Part shown: positions 1-11,000 of the stretch, piece after piece
Position numbering within the stretch: position 1 is the first letter of the stretch
Layout: each line of letters starts with the position of its first letter
NCBI GenBank assembly: GCA_013399305.1
Contig: VXAI01000015.1
Span: 3,199,329 to 3,263,328 of the forward strand
Direction: 5' to 3'
DNA: 64,000 bases
DNA from: Rostratula benghalensis
Taxonomy: Eukaryota; Chordata; Aves; Charadriiformes; Rostratulidae
Translations under genes and position numbers: made by a program
The notes under the pieces: generated by a model
The model's database searches: none
The model's input: only the letters and a program-made list of their open reading frames with translations
Told to the model about the DNA's origin: nothing

Positions 1-1985
1 CAGCAGTGCTCACTGCCAGTGCTGTGAGGGTTGGCTCCAGAATTAATTCAATCTCTCCAAAGCTTCGCAAGAGCCTGCTTTTCATCCTCTGCACCTATTC
101 TACACTTGATATTTTTGCCCTTGATGGACTGAGCTGTTAAAAGGCACTGCCCTAGCCCTGGTGAAGGAACAGGAACCATAGTCCCTTGAAGATGGATGTT
201 GGTGAAGGCACTGAGAGCTACACTGCCTGCACCCCACGAGCTCTTCCAGCAGCGCTGGTTCCCCGCACTCCGGGAAGACACAGGACAAGTCAGAGAACGG
301 GGCTGTCAAAGGGAGAGCTCTGTCTGCCCCAGAGCCATCCCTACCATCTTCCCTGGATACCCAGCACCAGAGATCTGAGAGAGGGGAAGAAGCACCCCCC
401 TCCACTCATTTTTCTCCTGGTAAATGTTAGAGAACAATTCACTGTGCCAACAGCTATGGATCTTCCTATTACAGAAGAGTACTCTTTCATAAGAGTAGGT
501 GATTTCAGAACTGTATCAACACGTGTCTGCTGCAAGACCATCACCATTCATTTTTACCAGAATTAGCATTGCTGTTAAGAGTCATTTGAGTGCTCTCTCA
601 AGGTCCCCTCCACTCTGTTTTGGGTCTGTGTTTATTATTGATTTAAACCTGGCTGGAATTGAGACTTTCCTATTTTTGTCTATTTGTTTTGAACAGTTTT
701 CTATTAACCTAGAAAGGAAGGCAAGCAAGCAGGCTTTGCCACTATCATCCAAAACTCAAGTTAAAACTGTCTGCATGAAGCACACCATTATATACAGAAT
801 CTATTAATCGTGTTCTCATTTTAAACGCTATAAACTCCCCAAACTCACACTGTAACTCTGTGAGCTCCAACTCTGAAGGTCCTGACACTAAACCCAGACT
901 TTTATGCATGTAGAACCATGAGGTTTGGCTCTGACAAACCCTCTCTGACCACCACATCCCTGTTGGTGCATTTTTCATTGTCAGCCACACAGGGCAGCTT
1001 GAAAGCAAGACGCTTCTTCCATCTCCTCCACACCCCCGGCACTCCCAGTTTAAAATTAAAAAGGCTGCAAATGCTTGGCTCATCATGTTTTCAGCTCCAG
1101 TCTGAATGCAGGGAATGTTAGCATGGATTGTAGGCCCCCACCCAAATCCAGAAATTGCTGAATTGTAATTGTAATGTAAATAACTCTGTTTTCATAATTG
1201 TCCTCTCCAACTTGTTCCAGCAGCAAAACAGTCATCCTGTACATTGTGTAACCAATGCCAACTGGTTTCAAAATGGGAGAGCTGGGAGCCATAAAGGCAA
1301 GCCCGTGCTCTGGCTGTGCGGATCTTGATCCTGGATCCCACACCTGCAGAAATCACTTCTACCAGGGGCTTAGTTGTACTAAAAATACCTGACCCTCAAG
1401 CTTTATATAAAAGCTTTATTTGGAATCTGAGTTTCACACACACTGGACAGATGCCTTTTTGTGATTATCTGGGTTCAATTAAACCCAGTCATCAAAAAGT
1501 TACTTAATTGCAGTCTCTGACGAGGCAAAAGTTTTGGTGCAAAACTGAAAGGACTTGCCTAAAGATTAAGCTGCTTTTTAGAGTTAAAGAATTTGCATCA
1601 TCAATATCTTTTACATGCAGAGGTCATGGTATTTTTTTGCTAGTTTTTACTTGAGTATTTCATGTACAAGAAGATTACAAAGAAGGTAAAATTCAATTTA
1701 AGGCTGACAGATGTTCCATACTTCTGAACCATAACCGCTCACATTCAATGCTCTCTGAACTCAAGAGTAAAGGAGGTACCAGGTTGCAATTCATTAAAGG
1801 TTGAAGCAAAAAATCCTCCAAAATACAGATACCAGCTACAATGTGTTTACTGAGAGAAGACTTGCACAAGCATCTAATTATGCCTTCTCATGCATTATTA
1901 CTGTAACACACTGCCCCATACCATATGCTGATCAGACCTGACTACAGACAGACGACATCCTGACTAGACACGGTATTTTAAAGAC

Positions 1986-1991
1986 TTTATT
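1986..1991 (-). terminator. Minus-strand AATAAA poly(A) signal with 3' UTR-like surroundings
   Basis: AATAAA reads on the minus strand, followed about 20 bases later by GT-rich sequence (gtcgtctgtctgtag near 1943-1957). Upstream (2045-2085) is AU-rich sequence containing TTATTTATT, the AU-rich instability nonamer. The arrangement is that of a genuine 3' end on the ULK1 strand. It could terminate a truncated ULK1 transcript, an unrelated minus-strand transcript, or be a chance match. Confidence 0.45.
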
Positions 1992-3672
1992 AATAAATTA
2001 TTTTTTTAATACATCTAAAATACACACTTAGTAACAGGTACAAAACCCACAATATAAAAATAAAGTATAAATAAATAAACAAAAAAGAAAGTACACATTT
2101 TAGTCAACAAAGCCTGAGGCTTTGACCCTGCTCTCCAGGCTACAGCCCTTGTGGTACCCCCTGGATGGCAACAGACTCAGGCCTTTCTTCACTCCAGGAG
2201 TGAGATGAGGATGGACATGAGAACAACCATCCCTCAAAACCACACTGGAGAGAATGAGCTTGTCAGAGGTGTTGCATTTAAACATTTTTGATGGAAATGT
2301 TGATTTTGCTGAAGTGTCTTGAATAAGCATACAGATTTTCTTAAACGAGGGAGACCATTCACCTTAGTAAATTCAAAATTATCCATTTAGGGGATGATCC
2401 TCATTTGAGGACTCCCCAGTTTCCTGGCATTCCAAAATTACGTTATGTTAAAAATAATTCTTTCCAATGCCATGAGATGGTGTACCAACACATATCCAGA
2501 GTGAACAGCTACTACCTCTTGCTTTATTTTTAATCACTGTGTGACCAGCTTTGAGCCCAGGTGACGTGCTCAGCTCTGCATGCTGGTGGCAGCTCTCCCC
2601 TCCTATCCTGCCCACCCAAGGGCAGATCTGCCTGCAGGGGTACAGAGACCACCATGCTCTGCCCAGGCTGCAAAATGTTCTCAGGTGGAAAGGAAGCACC
2701 TCATCTTAAAATTGGTTTGGGGCTTAAATGGATGCCTGCATCTGCAGTGCAGGTGCCTCTGAATGGAAGGTCCTTCAGGCAAAGGCCACACAGTGGTCCC
2801 TTCAGCTTTACTGAAGTCACAAGCACATTCATCACACAACAGCTACTACTCTAAAACACAGATGCTGATACAGATCATCCAACAAACTCCCTTAAGAGAA
2901 ACTTGCACACTCAAGTGTGAATGAGTTAGTCCTGCTTCCATAAAAGTCAGTGGTAGGTTAATTATTAGCTCCCAAAGAGCACAAAAGCACAAGGACACCC
3001 TGTTCCTTCCCTCACTATTACAATGCAGACCTGAGGACTCTAAATCAATCCAAGCACGACCATGATTCAGATGCAGCCGTACCTCTCCTCTTTGCTACTT
3101 CCTACACTCATGATGCTGAATCACAAATTGAGATGAAGTAGCATAATAAACTTGTAGACTCATCTTAGCTCTGCCTGCAAAGTCAGGTGAGCCAGTCTCT
3201 GCGCAACAGCTACCTTGATAAGTCATCATTTTGGGCTAAAACTGTGCGAATTTTAAGCACGCTACCATTTTAAGACGCATTTCACCCATCTCAGGTGAGT
3301 TTTTATTATTGAGACCAGTAGCTGACAGGATGACTCTTCTCTCACTTATTCAGAAATCAAAAGGACCATCATTCCCATATGCAGCTTTCCTCATCCAGGC
3401 TCTCCATTGCACTTTATTCATCATTGCCATGTGGCAGTAGCAGAGACTATGAGACTGTGAAGTCTCACCACATCAGACTGTAAGAACCACCTTCTCCACC
3501 AGTAGATTTCTGTGTACAACTTGAAGACCTTCAGCAACAGTGAGATATTTCTCCCCTTGTTTTTTTCACAACCCATATTGGCCTCTCCCACCAGGAGAGG
3601 ACTCTAGGCTGTGGACATGCGCCCGGAGGTGAAGACCAGCAGGGCAGCAGAGAAGTCTAAAGTTTATATAGT

Positions 3673-4190
3673 CCTTACCTGCCTGTAAAGGTGCTCTTTT
3701 TATTGGGCCTTGACCCCACACCATTAACTTTGGTGCAGCTAGGGGCAAAGCCTGAGCTACAGTGCCCTGCTTGTAATAGGGCCTCTGGTTTCTGTATAGC
3801 AAGTGTGCAGAAGTTGGAAACTGAGGCCAGGTGAGGAGAACCCTCTCCTTTTTGCAGGGGTTTCTCTGTTCCCCTGGCCAATGAAGCAATGGAACCGCTG
3901 GAGGTAAGAGATGAGCTGGTGGGCATGCAGGAACATCCCAAGAGAGTCTTCCTCTGCCTGCAGGGGGATCAGACTTTGAAGGGTTTTTCCCACATGGCAG
4001 TGGTGCAGCAGGCGCTGAGAGCTGAGCTGGTTTAGGAGCAGTCCTGCACTGGCAGAGTCCTTTCCTGCCTGCAGAGCAGGCCTGTTTGACAGGACTTGCC
4101 CCACATCTTGCTGGTGCAGATGGAGATAGGGGCCTGGCTGGCTTGCAGGCTCCCCTAAACCAGAAGCGTCTTTTCTTGCCCGCAGGACGG
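3673..4190. repeat. Degenerate ~110-bp minisatellite
   Basis: A pyrimidine-rich box ending in TGCAG or similar recurs with its right edge at about 3688 (variant), 3857, 3963, 4074 and 4184, giving spacings of 169, 106, 111 and 110 bp. A weak extra box near 3771 splits the 169 interval. Between boxes, units share segments such as cacatggcagtggtgcag and cacatcttgctggtgcag. Unit lengths near 111 bp are close to multiples of three, and all three minus-strand frames are open across 3757-3941. Confidence 0.7.
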
Positions 4191-5045
4191 TCACCTAAGT
4201 ACACAGTTAAAATCTGTATCAGGAATAACTAAGAAGTCCTGCTCTGGAACCAGGAAAGTAAGAGGCTGTCAGGAGTGATGTGGACATCAGACAAGAGGCA
4301 TCCACCCATGGCACTTCTCTGTGTTCAGAAAGCACTGGACATGATTCCTCCAAAACTTCCAGCCCGAATCAATCACCGATGAAAATTCTTGGCTCTATCG
4401 TTTACTGATGAGATTAAAGGCTCAGGAGAATCCTTCCAGAAGGCAACCATACACAGTTCTACTAAGCTGAGTCTTTTTGCCACAGAGCTGTTATATCCCA
4501 TACACTAGAAGCAATTCTGAATTGTTTTCTACTGAAAACAAGCCTCTGAATCGTAGTACACACAGTTGGAAATTTTCAAAAGTTTTGCATCGAAGAGGAA
4601 AGAACAAACTTTGGGCCTGCCATTTGGCACAGCAAACCTAAGGTACCACCTGGCAAGCAGGGACAGCAGTGCCAGTTTCCACCACTCACTAGCCCCAGCT
4701 GTCCCACAGATGTGGATGAAAAGCAAGACCATGCTGCATAATCCTGTCCAGCTACAAGCAACCCCACTGGCCACACACTTCATACAAAGCAGCTGAATAA
4801 ATTTCAAAGCTAAATTTACTTCTACTTTACGTTCCTAAATAGCCCCCTAATCATCCCTTTGAAGATAACTCAGCAAAATCAAATACATTTTTGATGGCAA
4901 AATCTGGACACAACACAATAACAAATATTGAATCCCTGTTTAAATAATAAAGAAAACAAAGCAGTCTTTTTCTTTTCTTTTGAACTAGCAGCAAAGGAAG
5001 TCATGTCATGGTTCAAAAAGTTGCAATCAAAAACGCAATACTTAC

Positions 5046-5096
5046 ATTTCTTCATAGAGGCACTTGCATCCAAGAACGGGTGGTGGAAAAATTCAT
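5046..5096 (-). CDS. ULK1: ULK1 exon 11 (last coding exon visible)
   Basis: Fifty-one nt that complete Asp263, then encode [16 protein letters not shown] plus one base. This is the conserved end of the kinase domain, just before the Ser/Pro-rich linker. The acceptor is ttgttttag|AT and the donor AAAT|GTAAGT, phase 1. In human ULK1 the next residues are SPPVPVPSYP; the leftover T fits a following CT to make Ser. No exon encoding that segment was found between 1 and 5045. Confidence 0.94.
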
Positions 5097-8000
5097 CTAA
5101 AACAAATAAAATCAGAACAATGACTCAGTGAAAGGAAATGACTGTTAAGAAGTTTATAAAGCAGTTAGGGCATAGCAAGGTACAGTATTTTACAGTGATT
5201 TTTCCCCACAATCCAGTCAACCATGGAAATGAAATGACTGCAGTTGCATATAGCATTGGTCAAGAATGCAATTAGGGACTGGATGCAGGACCTACTCATA
5301 AAAAAGAAAAAAAGATGGGAAATTTGGATCCAGGGATTGCTACGTAAGTATGGGAAAAAAAGTGGCTCCTGTGATACCAGCCACCTCTGCAAAATCAGCT
5401 GGGGTGGGAGAGAGCAGAGAAGGGAAATTGATTGGGGCAATTACATGAAAGAAGAAACTGAGGGGGGAAAACAAACAAACTTTTACCAAAAGCATGGCCA
5501 AAGGGGGTTTGTAACTTGGGACTCACCACCAGTACTAAGGGATTTTCCTTCCCCACAGGGCATTAAAGAACTTAGTACAGTTTTGCTGCAAGCTACAACC
5601 CTGGGCTCCTGGGGAGAATACACTACATTAATTGTTGTTGCTCCTCTGTCTTGCAACAGCTCTAACATCCATAGGAACAGTTATTGGGGGTGAGAGAGTG
5701 TGACTATGTCCACCAAATGTAGAGACCTGGCATAATCATGTCAAGCTCCTATCAACAAGGAGAGGAGAAATCCTGAAAGACAAAGTCCCAGGCTGACCAG
5801 AATGGCAGATTACCTTAATTGTAGGGAACCAGGGGGACTACACTTATCACACTGCACTGCCACTCCTTCCACAGAAGAGGGATGATAGACAGTAGGAGTT
5901 CCACTGAGTGATTTTCCATCACACACAGACACAAAGCCATTGTGCACTGAAGGCAGAAATATATTTTCTAAAAGGCCACTACTGATCAACAGCCCAGCAC
6001 TCCCTCCCTTTCACACCAGACAACTGCTTTCTTCACTCGTTATGGGGGGATATTCTCCAGATCCAGGCCAAGAAAAACTTCTGTCCTGGCTTGCTAGAGA
6101 CCCTCTACATGTTTTCTTGTCTTCACAAGTAGCCACCTCTCCTGAATCCTCCATCTCTGATCCACTGCAGCTCTATGCTGAGGCCTCTCCTATCATGATC
6201 AGCGACACAGCCGTTCAGGAGTGTGAGTCATGGATCAACACTGATTATTTGGTTAACTGTAGGCAGTTCAACTTGTTTTTCCAGCATGGATTTCCTGTTG
6301 CAACACCCGAGGTTTACAAACTTCTGCTTTCAGTAAACAGCTCCTCTTTGGCCAGTGAGCTTTCCAGAAAGTAGCAACTGGGTTTTTGTCTTTGTCTGAT
6401 TTCTGAACTTATGCAATCTCTCCCTATCCAGCTCCTCCTTGCCACTTCCAGGCCAGGGTCCGGGTCCTGCAGCTAGAGCCCACTCGTTCCAGCAAAAGTG
6501 AGAAGTGAGGAACATCTCTTGCTGAAAGCTGGAATCTCACAGCTTAGGTCTGCTGTGGATGGAGAATGTCTCTATGCTGCCAGGAGCTGCTCAGCTGCTG
6601 GTTTCCCTACTTCTTCAGCTTGCTCCCCTATGAGGTACCATCCCTCTGCTGAGCTGATTCAGTTCAGGGTGTGGAAGTGATAATTTTTTTTCATTTTCCC
6701 CCCTCCACACTCTTACCTCTGCTTGCAAAGCAAAGTTTAACAACCCTGCTTGTAATAATCAGCAGGAGACCTGCAACTTGAAACCCTCTAGGCTTTCCTC
6801 TAGCTAATCTTGAGATTGCAAAGACCATCAGTTCCGGGTAGAAGAGCAGTTGAGACACACAAGTAAATGAAGTTTCAAGTTTATGTGTTGCTGTTGTGTG
6901 AACTGACAAAACTCTGGAGGGGAGCTCCGTGGAGGGCACTGCGCACACCTCTGGGTAGACTCCAGAGGGCCTCAAGGAACAAGGAGCAGCAGGACATCAC
7001 GCTCCTCTAGGGATCGTGGCTCAGGAATCATCCCTGACTCAGCATCACACACAAATCTTAAAAAAAATCTTAAAAACGGGCAAAGGAGGGCAAAGGAACA
7101 GCGAACGAAGGAACCATCAGCCCAAGTAGACCTTTTATAAAGAGCATAGGTGAAGAGAGCAGCTTACAGTTAGTTTGCCAGCTGCAGCACAGAGCACCTG
7201 TCTACCAGGAGCCACGCAAGAGAAGCAGGAGATCTGCTTCAGACTAGAGCTGTGAGACATTAACAGTTTGAGCACAGTTGGCCACCAACAGCTGCTGAAA
7301 ACATGACAAGAGTTGGGCACAGGGGAGTGCTTTCATTTAAGTACTGCTACTATTCTGTGTCAAGGGGCATTGTCTAGAGGTCTCCTGAGCTGACATTCTT
7401 AAGAGAAGGAAGAAGGGTCCATTCATCAGGTCTAGGTCACAATGTTTCCAAGCCCTCAGGAACACAGAGGAGCTGAAGACCTGCACCAGCAGATAGCAGG
7501 GAAAAGACAAACAGTTGTGTCACAAGCAGGGAGGAAGCCCTGATGCTTCAGCAGATTTGTAAAGACTCAGAGGAGAAGAGGTGGGAATGGACAATAACCA
7601 AGAATGCAACTGGATGCTGAAAAGGTCTATTGGTCTAAGTCAATCATGTCCCTGGTACTTGCTCTCCTCTCAACCAACAGGAGATACTGTAATACAACCT
7701 GGGATGCCAGAAAAACATTGAGATCTACCTTCTATAAAGCACAAGGAATATCTCTAATGCAGGCTTCTGTGTAGAATATATTCATAAACACTCCCTGAGA
7801 AATAATTACATCTTAGGAGGACATGCCAATTTGTAGAGAAGAGGATCCCATACGTGATTAAGGGCAGGCAACAATCTCTGTGCAGCCAAATGTGCTGTAA
7901 CTGTTGTCCTGAGTGCTATCAACGTATATTATCTCAGACTTCCAAGTGTTAAGACACTGACTCATGCAGTCCACTCTCAAAAGGTACAAAAACACCTTGC

Positions 8001-11000
8001 AGGGGGGGGGCTAAAGAGGTTTACCAGACTCAAGTTCTGTCAGCAAGAAAACTGGAACCTCAAAGATATTTTCCTTTGAAATGCACAGCAACATGATAGA
8101 AGAGGTAGAGTTCCACAGCCCAGATAGACGATCTGCAGGGAATAATACTGAGAGGTGCTTATATCCAAGTCAGTCTGTCAGCAGCTACAACAACTCCCTT
8201 TTCAAAAGGCTTGTTTTCTCACTTCTGCATCTTAGTAACAAGTAGTTCTTTACATCTGGCTCTTGATAATTAAGATCAGCCCCAGTTAATCCCCATGCTT
8301 GCTTCATCCAGGTGACACTGTCCCCAGAAAGGCTTCCCCAGTATCTGTAATCTGAAAAAATAATAGAGGCTGCAAAACAATTTCTCTTCATCAATTAGCA
8401 TGTGCTGCCAGCAGGAAACAATCCACCCAAGCAGATAAGCAACAACAAACAGAAAACCTGAAATGTCAAACCCTTTTACCCCAAGCCTGACTAAAAAGCA
8501 CCATCCTGAAAACACACAGCAGCACACTATTTTCAGGTAAAAAAAGGTAATGTCTGTGCAAAAAGCAGAAAGCTCTACGAGTTGATGTGATATTGCCAAC
8601 CTAACACAAATGTATGGGCTTTGGCCCTGTCTTTTTTCAGGAAGCTCACTTGAACAGCACCAAACTTTATCCAAACGCAGAGGCTGAGGGGCAAACTCAC
8701 CCTTTTCACCAGCAGCACTCGCCCATGGAAGCAAGTCTGCTCCCTGTTCTCCTCACCACTCAGAGGAGGCAGACCACCAGGACCAACTTCATTGGTGAGA
8801 GAGAGCATTCACATCCTGACCTTTAGCTGAGGTAAGTCTAGCCTATCTTTGCCCAGTAGAAAGGGAGAAGCAATGGGAAGACTAAAGATCACAGAGTTGC
8901 TTTTAGATGACCTGACTCATTCAAGGGCTTATTCAAGTTCCATCTCTGCCTGCTTTCCTCTAGTGCATGCCTTCTCTAGAGGTTCTTCAGACCTTTTGGC
9001 CCTGACAGACACATCTGGAAGAGGCTGCCAAACCCAGCACTGCCTGGCATATAATGATTTTTATCAGTTTAGAAAAAAAAGAAGAAAGGAAATCTTCATG
9101 GCAGCCAAGGCAGGAGACAGATGCAGGTCTACAGGGAAAGCCAAGAGACTGCCAACTTGAGCCCCGGTAAGAACAAAGGCATCCTTTCACTGAAACCTGG
9201 AGGATGAGTGAAGGGTCTGCAAGCAGCAGTGGTCTCCCAGTTTGGATCACAGCAGATCCTGAGAATGGGAGAGTATTGACTGAACTGTTCATTAAATGGG
9301 TTCAGCTTGCAGCTTTGGAAAGGAAATACGACAGAGAAAGAACCTGGATACACAAGATATGCATTTTACCTGGTAGCATACTTAACCCAATAGAAGTTCA
9401 GATAGATTACAAAAGCAGAAGCCAGGAGAGGGAATGCAAGTAGAAACATCTGCCAAGGGTGTGCCAAATCTCTAGGTTTACAAAACTGTACTGGAACCAG
9501 CATGTATACTAAAACCCCCAAGATTATGCAATCTTCCAGGCACAGGTGAAACCCAGGTGTTTGGATGCTTCTCCTGGCACCAGCCAGAAGTATGGAGGTT
9601 TGTGCAATGCTGTGGCACAAGAGATGACACGGGCAGGTAGCAGAACTAGAACTGGAAAGAGGTCTTACCAAAGTCCATGCGGTCCTTGTGATTACGCTGC
9701 AAAAGGCCCAGCAGCAGCTGCCTCAGGTGGCTTGATGTCTCCCTGGGGATGCTAGGATTGAAAACAAAAGCAAAGTAAGGGAGACTTGCAGTCTACCTAA
9801 ACTGCTTTTACATATTCAGGAAGGCAACCTGCAAATGCAAACCTCACTTTGTGCCTGCTGGGCTAGGAACTTAAAGCGAGCTCACTGGAGAAAGGCTGAA
9901 CAGGAACATCTCGATTGCATCTCTGTTCAGCTTTTGCTCCCCGTTGTCATTGTTAAGGCTACAGCTAATTTAACTTTAGTGGCCTCTCCCATGAGCACCT
10001 GCAGATCTTTCCCTTCCACACCGGTGCCACTGTCATCCCTCTGGTTCTCAGCTAAATCCATTCAACATGCAATATTTTGCACACAATAAATAAAATATCT
10101 TCTACTTGCTCTGCTGGTAATAAGGGAGTCATTAAAATGAAGCAGTTACCAAGGGGAAGCTTCCAATTAAGACACTGGTGGTGAAACGTATCACCAGTTG
10201 CTACCATTTTATTAAGGCTTTTCTTTTTCAATGCAGCTTATGTAAGACTAGCAAGTGACCTTTGTCTATTTGCTTCCTTGATATACAGCATTTATTAATT
10301 GAAGGCAACTGAGAGCAACCGCCATCCACGCAAGCTAAAATTAGTGCAGCCATTACCCCACTTTCCAGTACAGCAAGGAAGAAAACGCTCTTTTTAATGG
10401 CCACTGCAGCACAAAAGTGGTAGCAAATCATTGTGCTCCCTCTCACCCCAGTGGCAGAAGGGGAAGAGGCCAGGGCAGCTCTTCACAAGCCCAGTAGATT
10501 GCAAGAAGCAGGGAATAAATGAACGGATTAAGGCAGGGAAAGCAGAGCCCAGCTATTGCATAAGTGGATTCAGCTCGGCTGACTTTCCTCCCTAACCAGA
10601 AGCCCTGTAGCAGCCAGGGCCTGCCCGCAGCCAGAGCAGAGCTCTCCAAATCAAGCATAAGGTGGCTCCAACCCCTTTCAGTCTTGACTCTATCACTGCT
10701 GTGGCCAGCATGGTACCCATGGGCTGCCAGGCTTTCCCCTCTGCCTGTGAGGGGGTCAGCCAAGGTAATGGCATGTGTGCTCTGCACAGTGATTTAAACG
10801 CAGAGCCCCAGCCTGCTCACAGCTCACTTGGGCAGGGCTCCACTGGCTGGGCTGGCATCACTCACCACCCTGCAGCCAAGCCCCACTGATGCTGGAAGAA
10901 ACAATCCTTCCTGCACCATTTCTACCACCTCCATCCCTGACACAGACAGGGTTAAAGAAGGAAGAACAAAAAAAAAAAAAAGCTGAGAAAAAATACTGGG

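Larger units (their letters stand above)
1..5045 (-). other. Probable ULK1 intron 11 (5' part; continues left)
   Basis: Downstream of exon 11 on the transcript. No exon encoding the expected Ser/Pro-rich linker or the EAT/MIT C-terminus was found on the minus strand, so this is taken as intron. It contains the minisatellite at 3673-4190 and the polyadenylation-like region at 1960-2110. Confidence 0.7.

Noticed and set aside
4879..5073. Reading through the exon 11 donor as a C-terminal extension
   Set aside because: The GTAAGT donor is strong and the continuation is Lys/Ser-rich sequence unlike ULK1; it is considered only if intron retention with the downstream poly(A) site is shown.
5244..5693. 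149-codon plus-strand open frame in intron 10
   Set aside because: Lys/Gln/Ser-rich low-information product with no recognised domain; most likely intronic chance.
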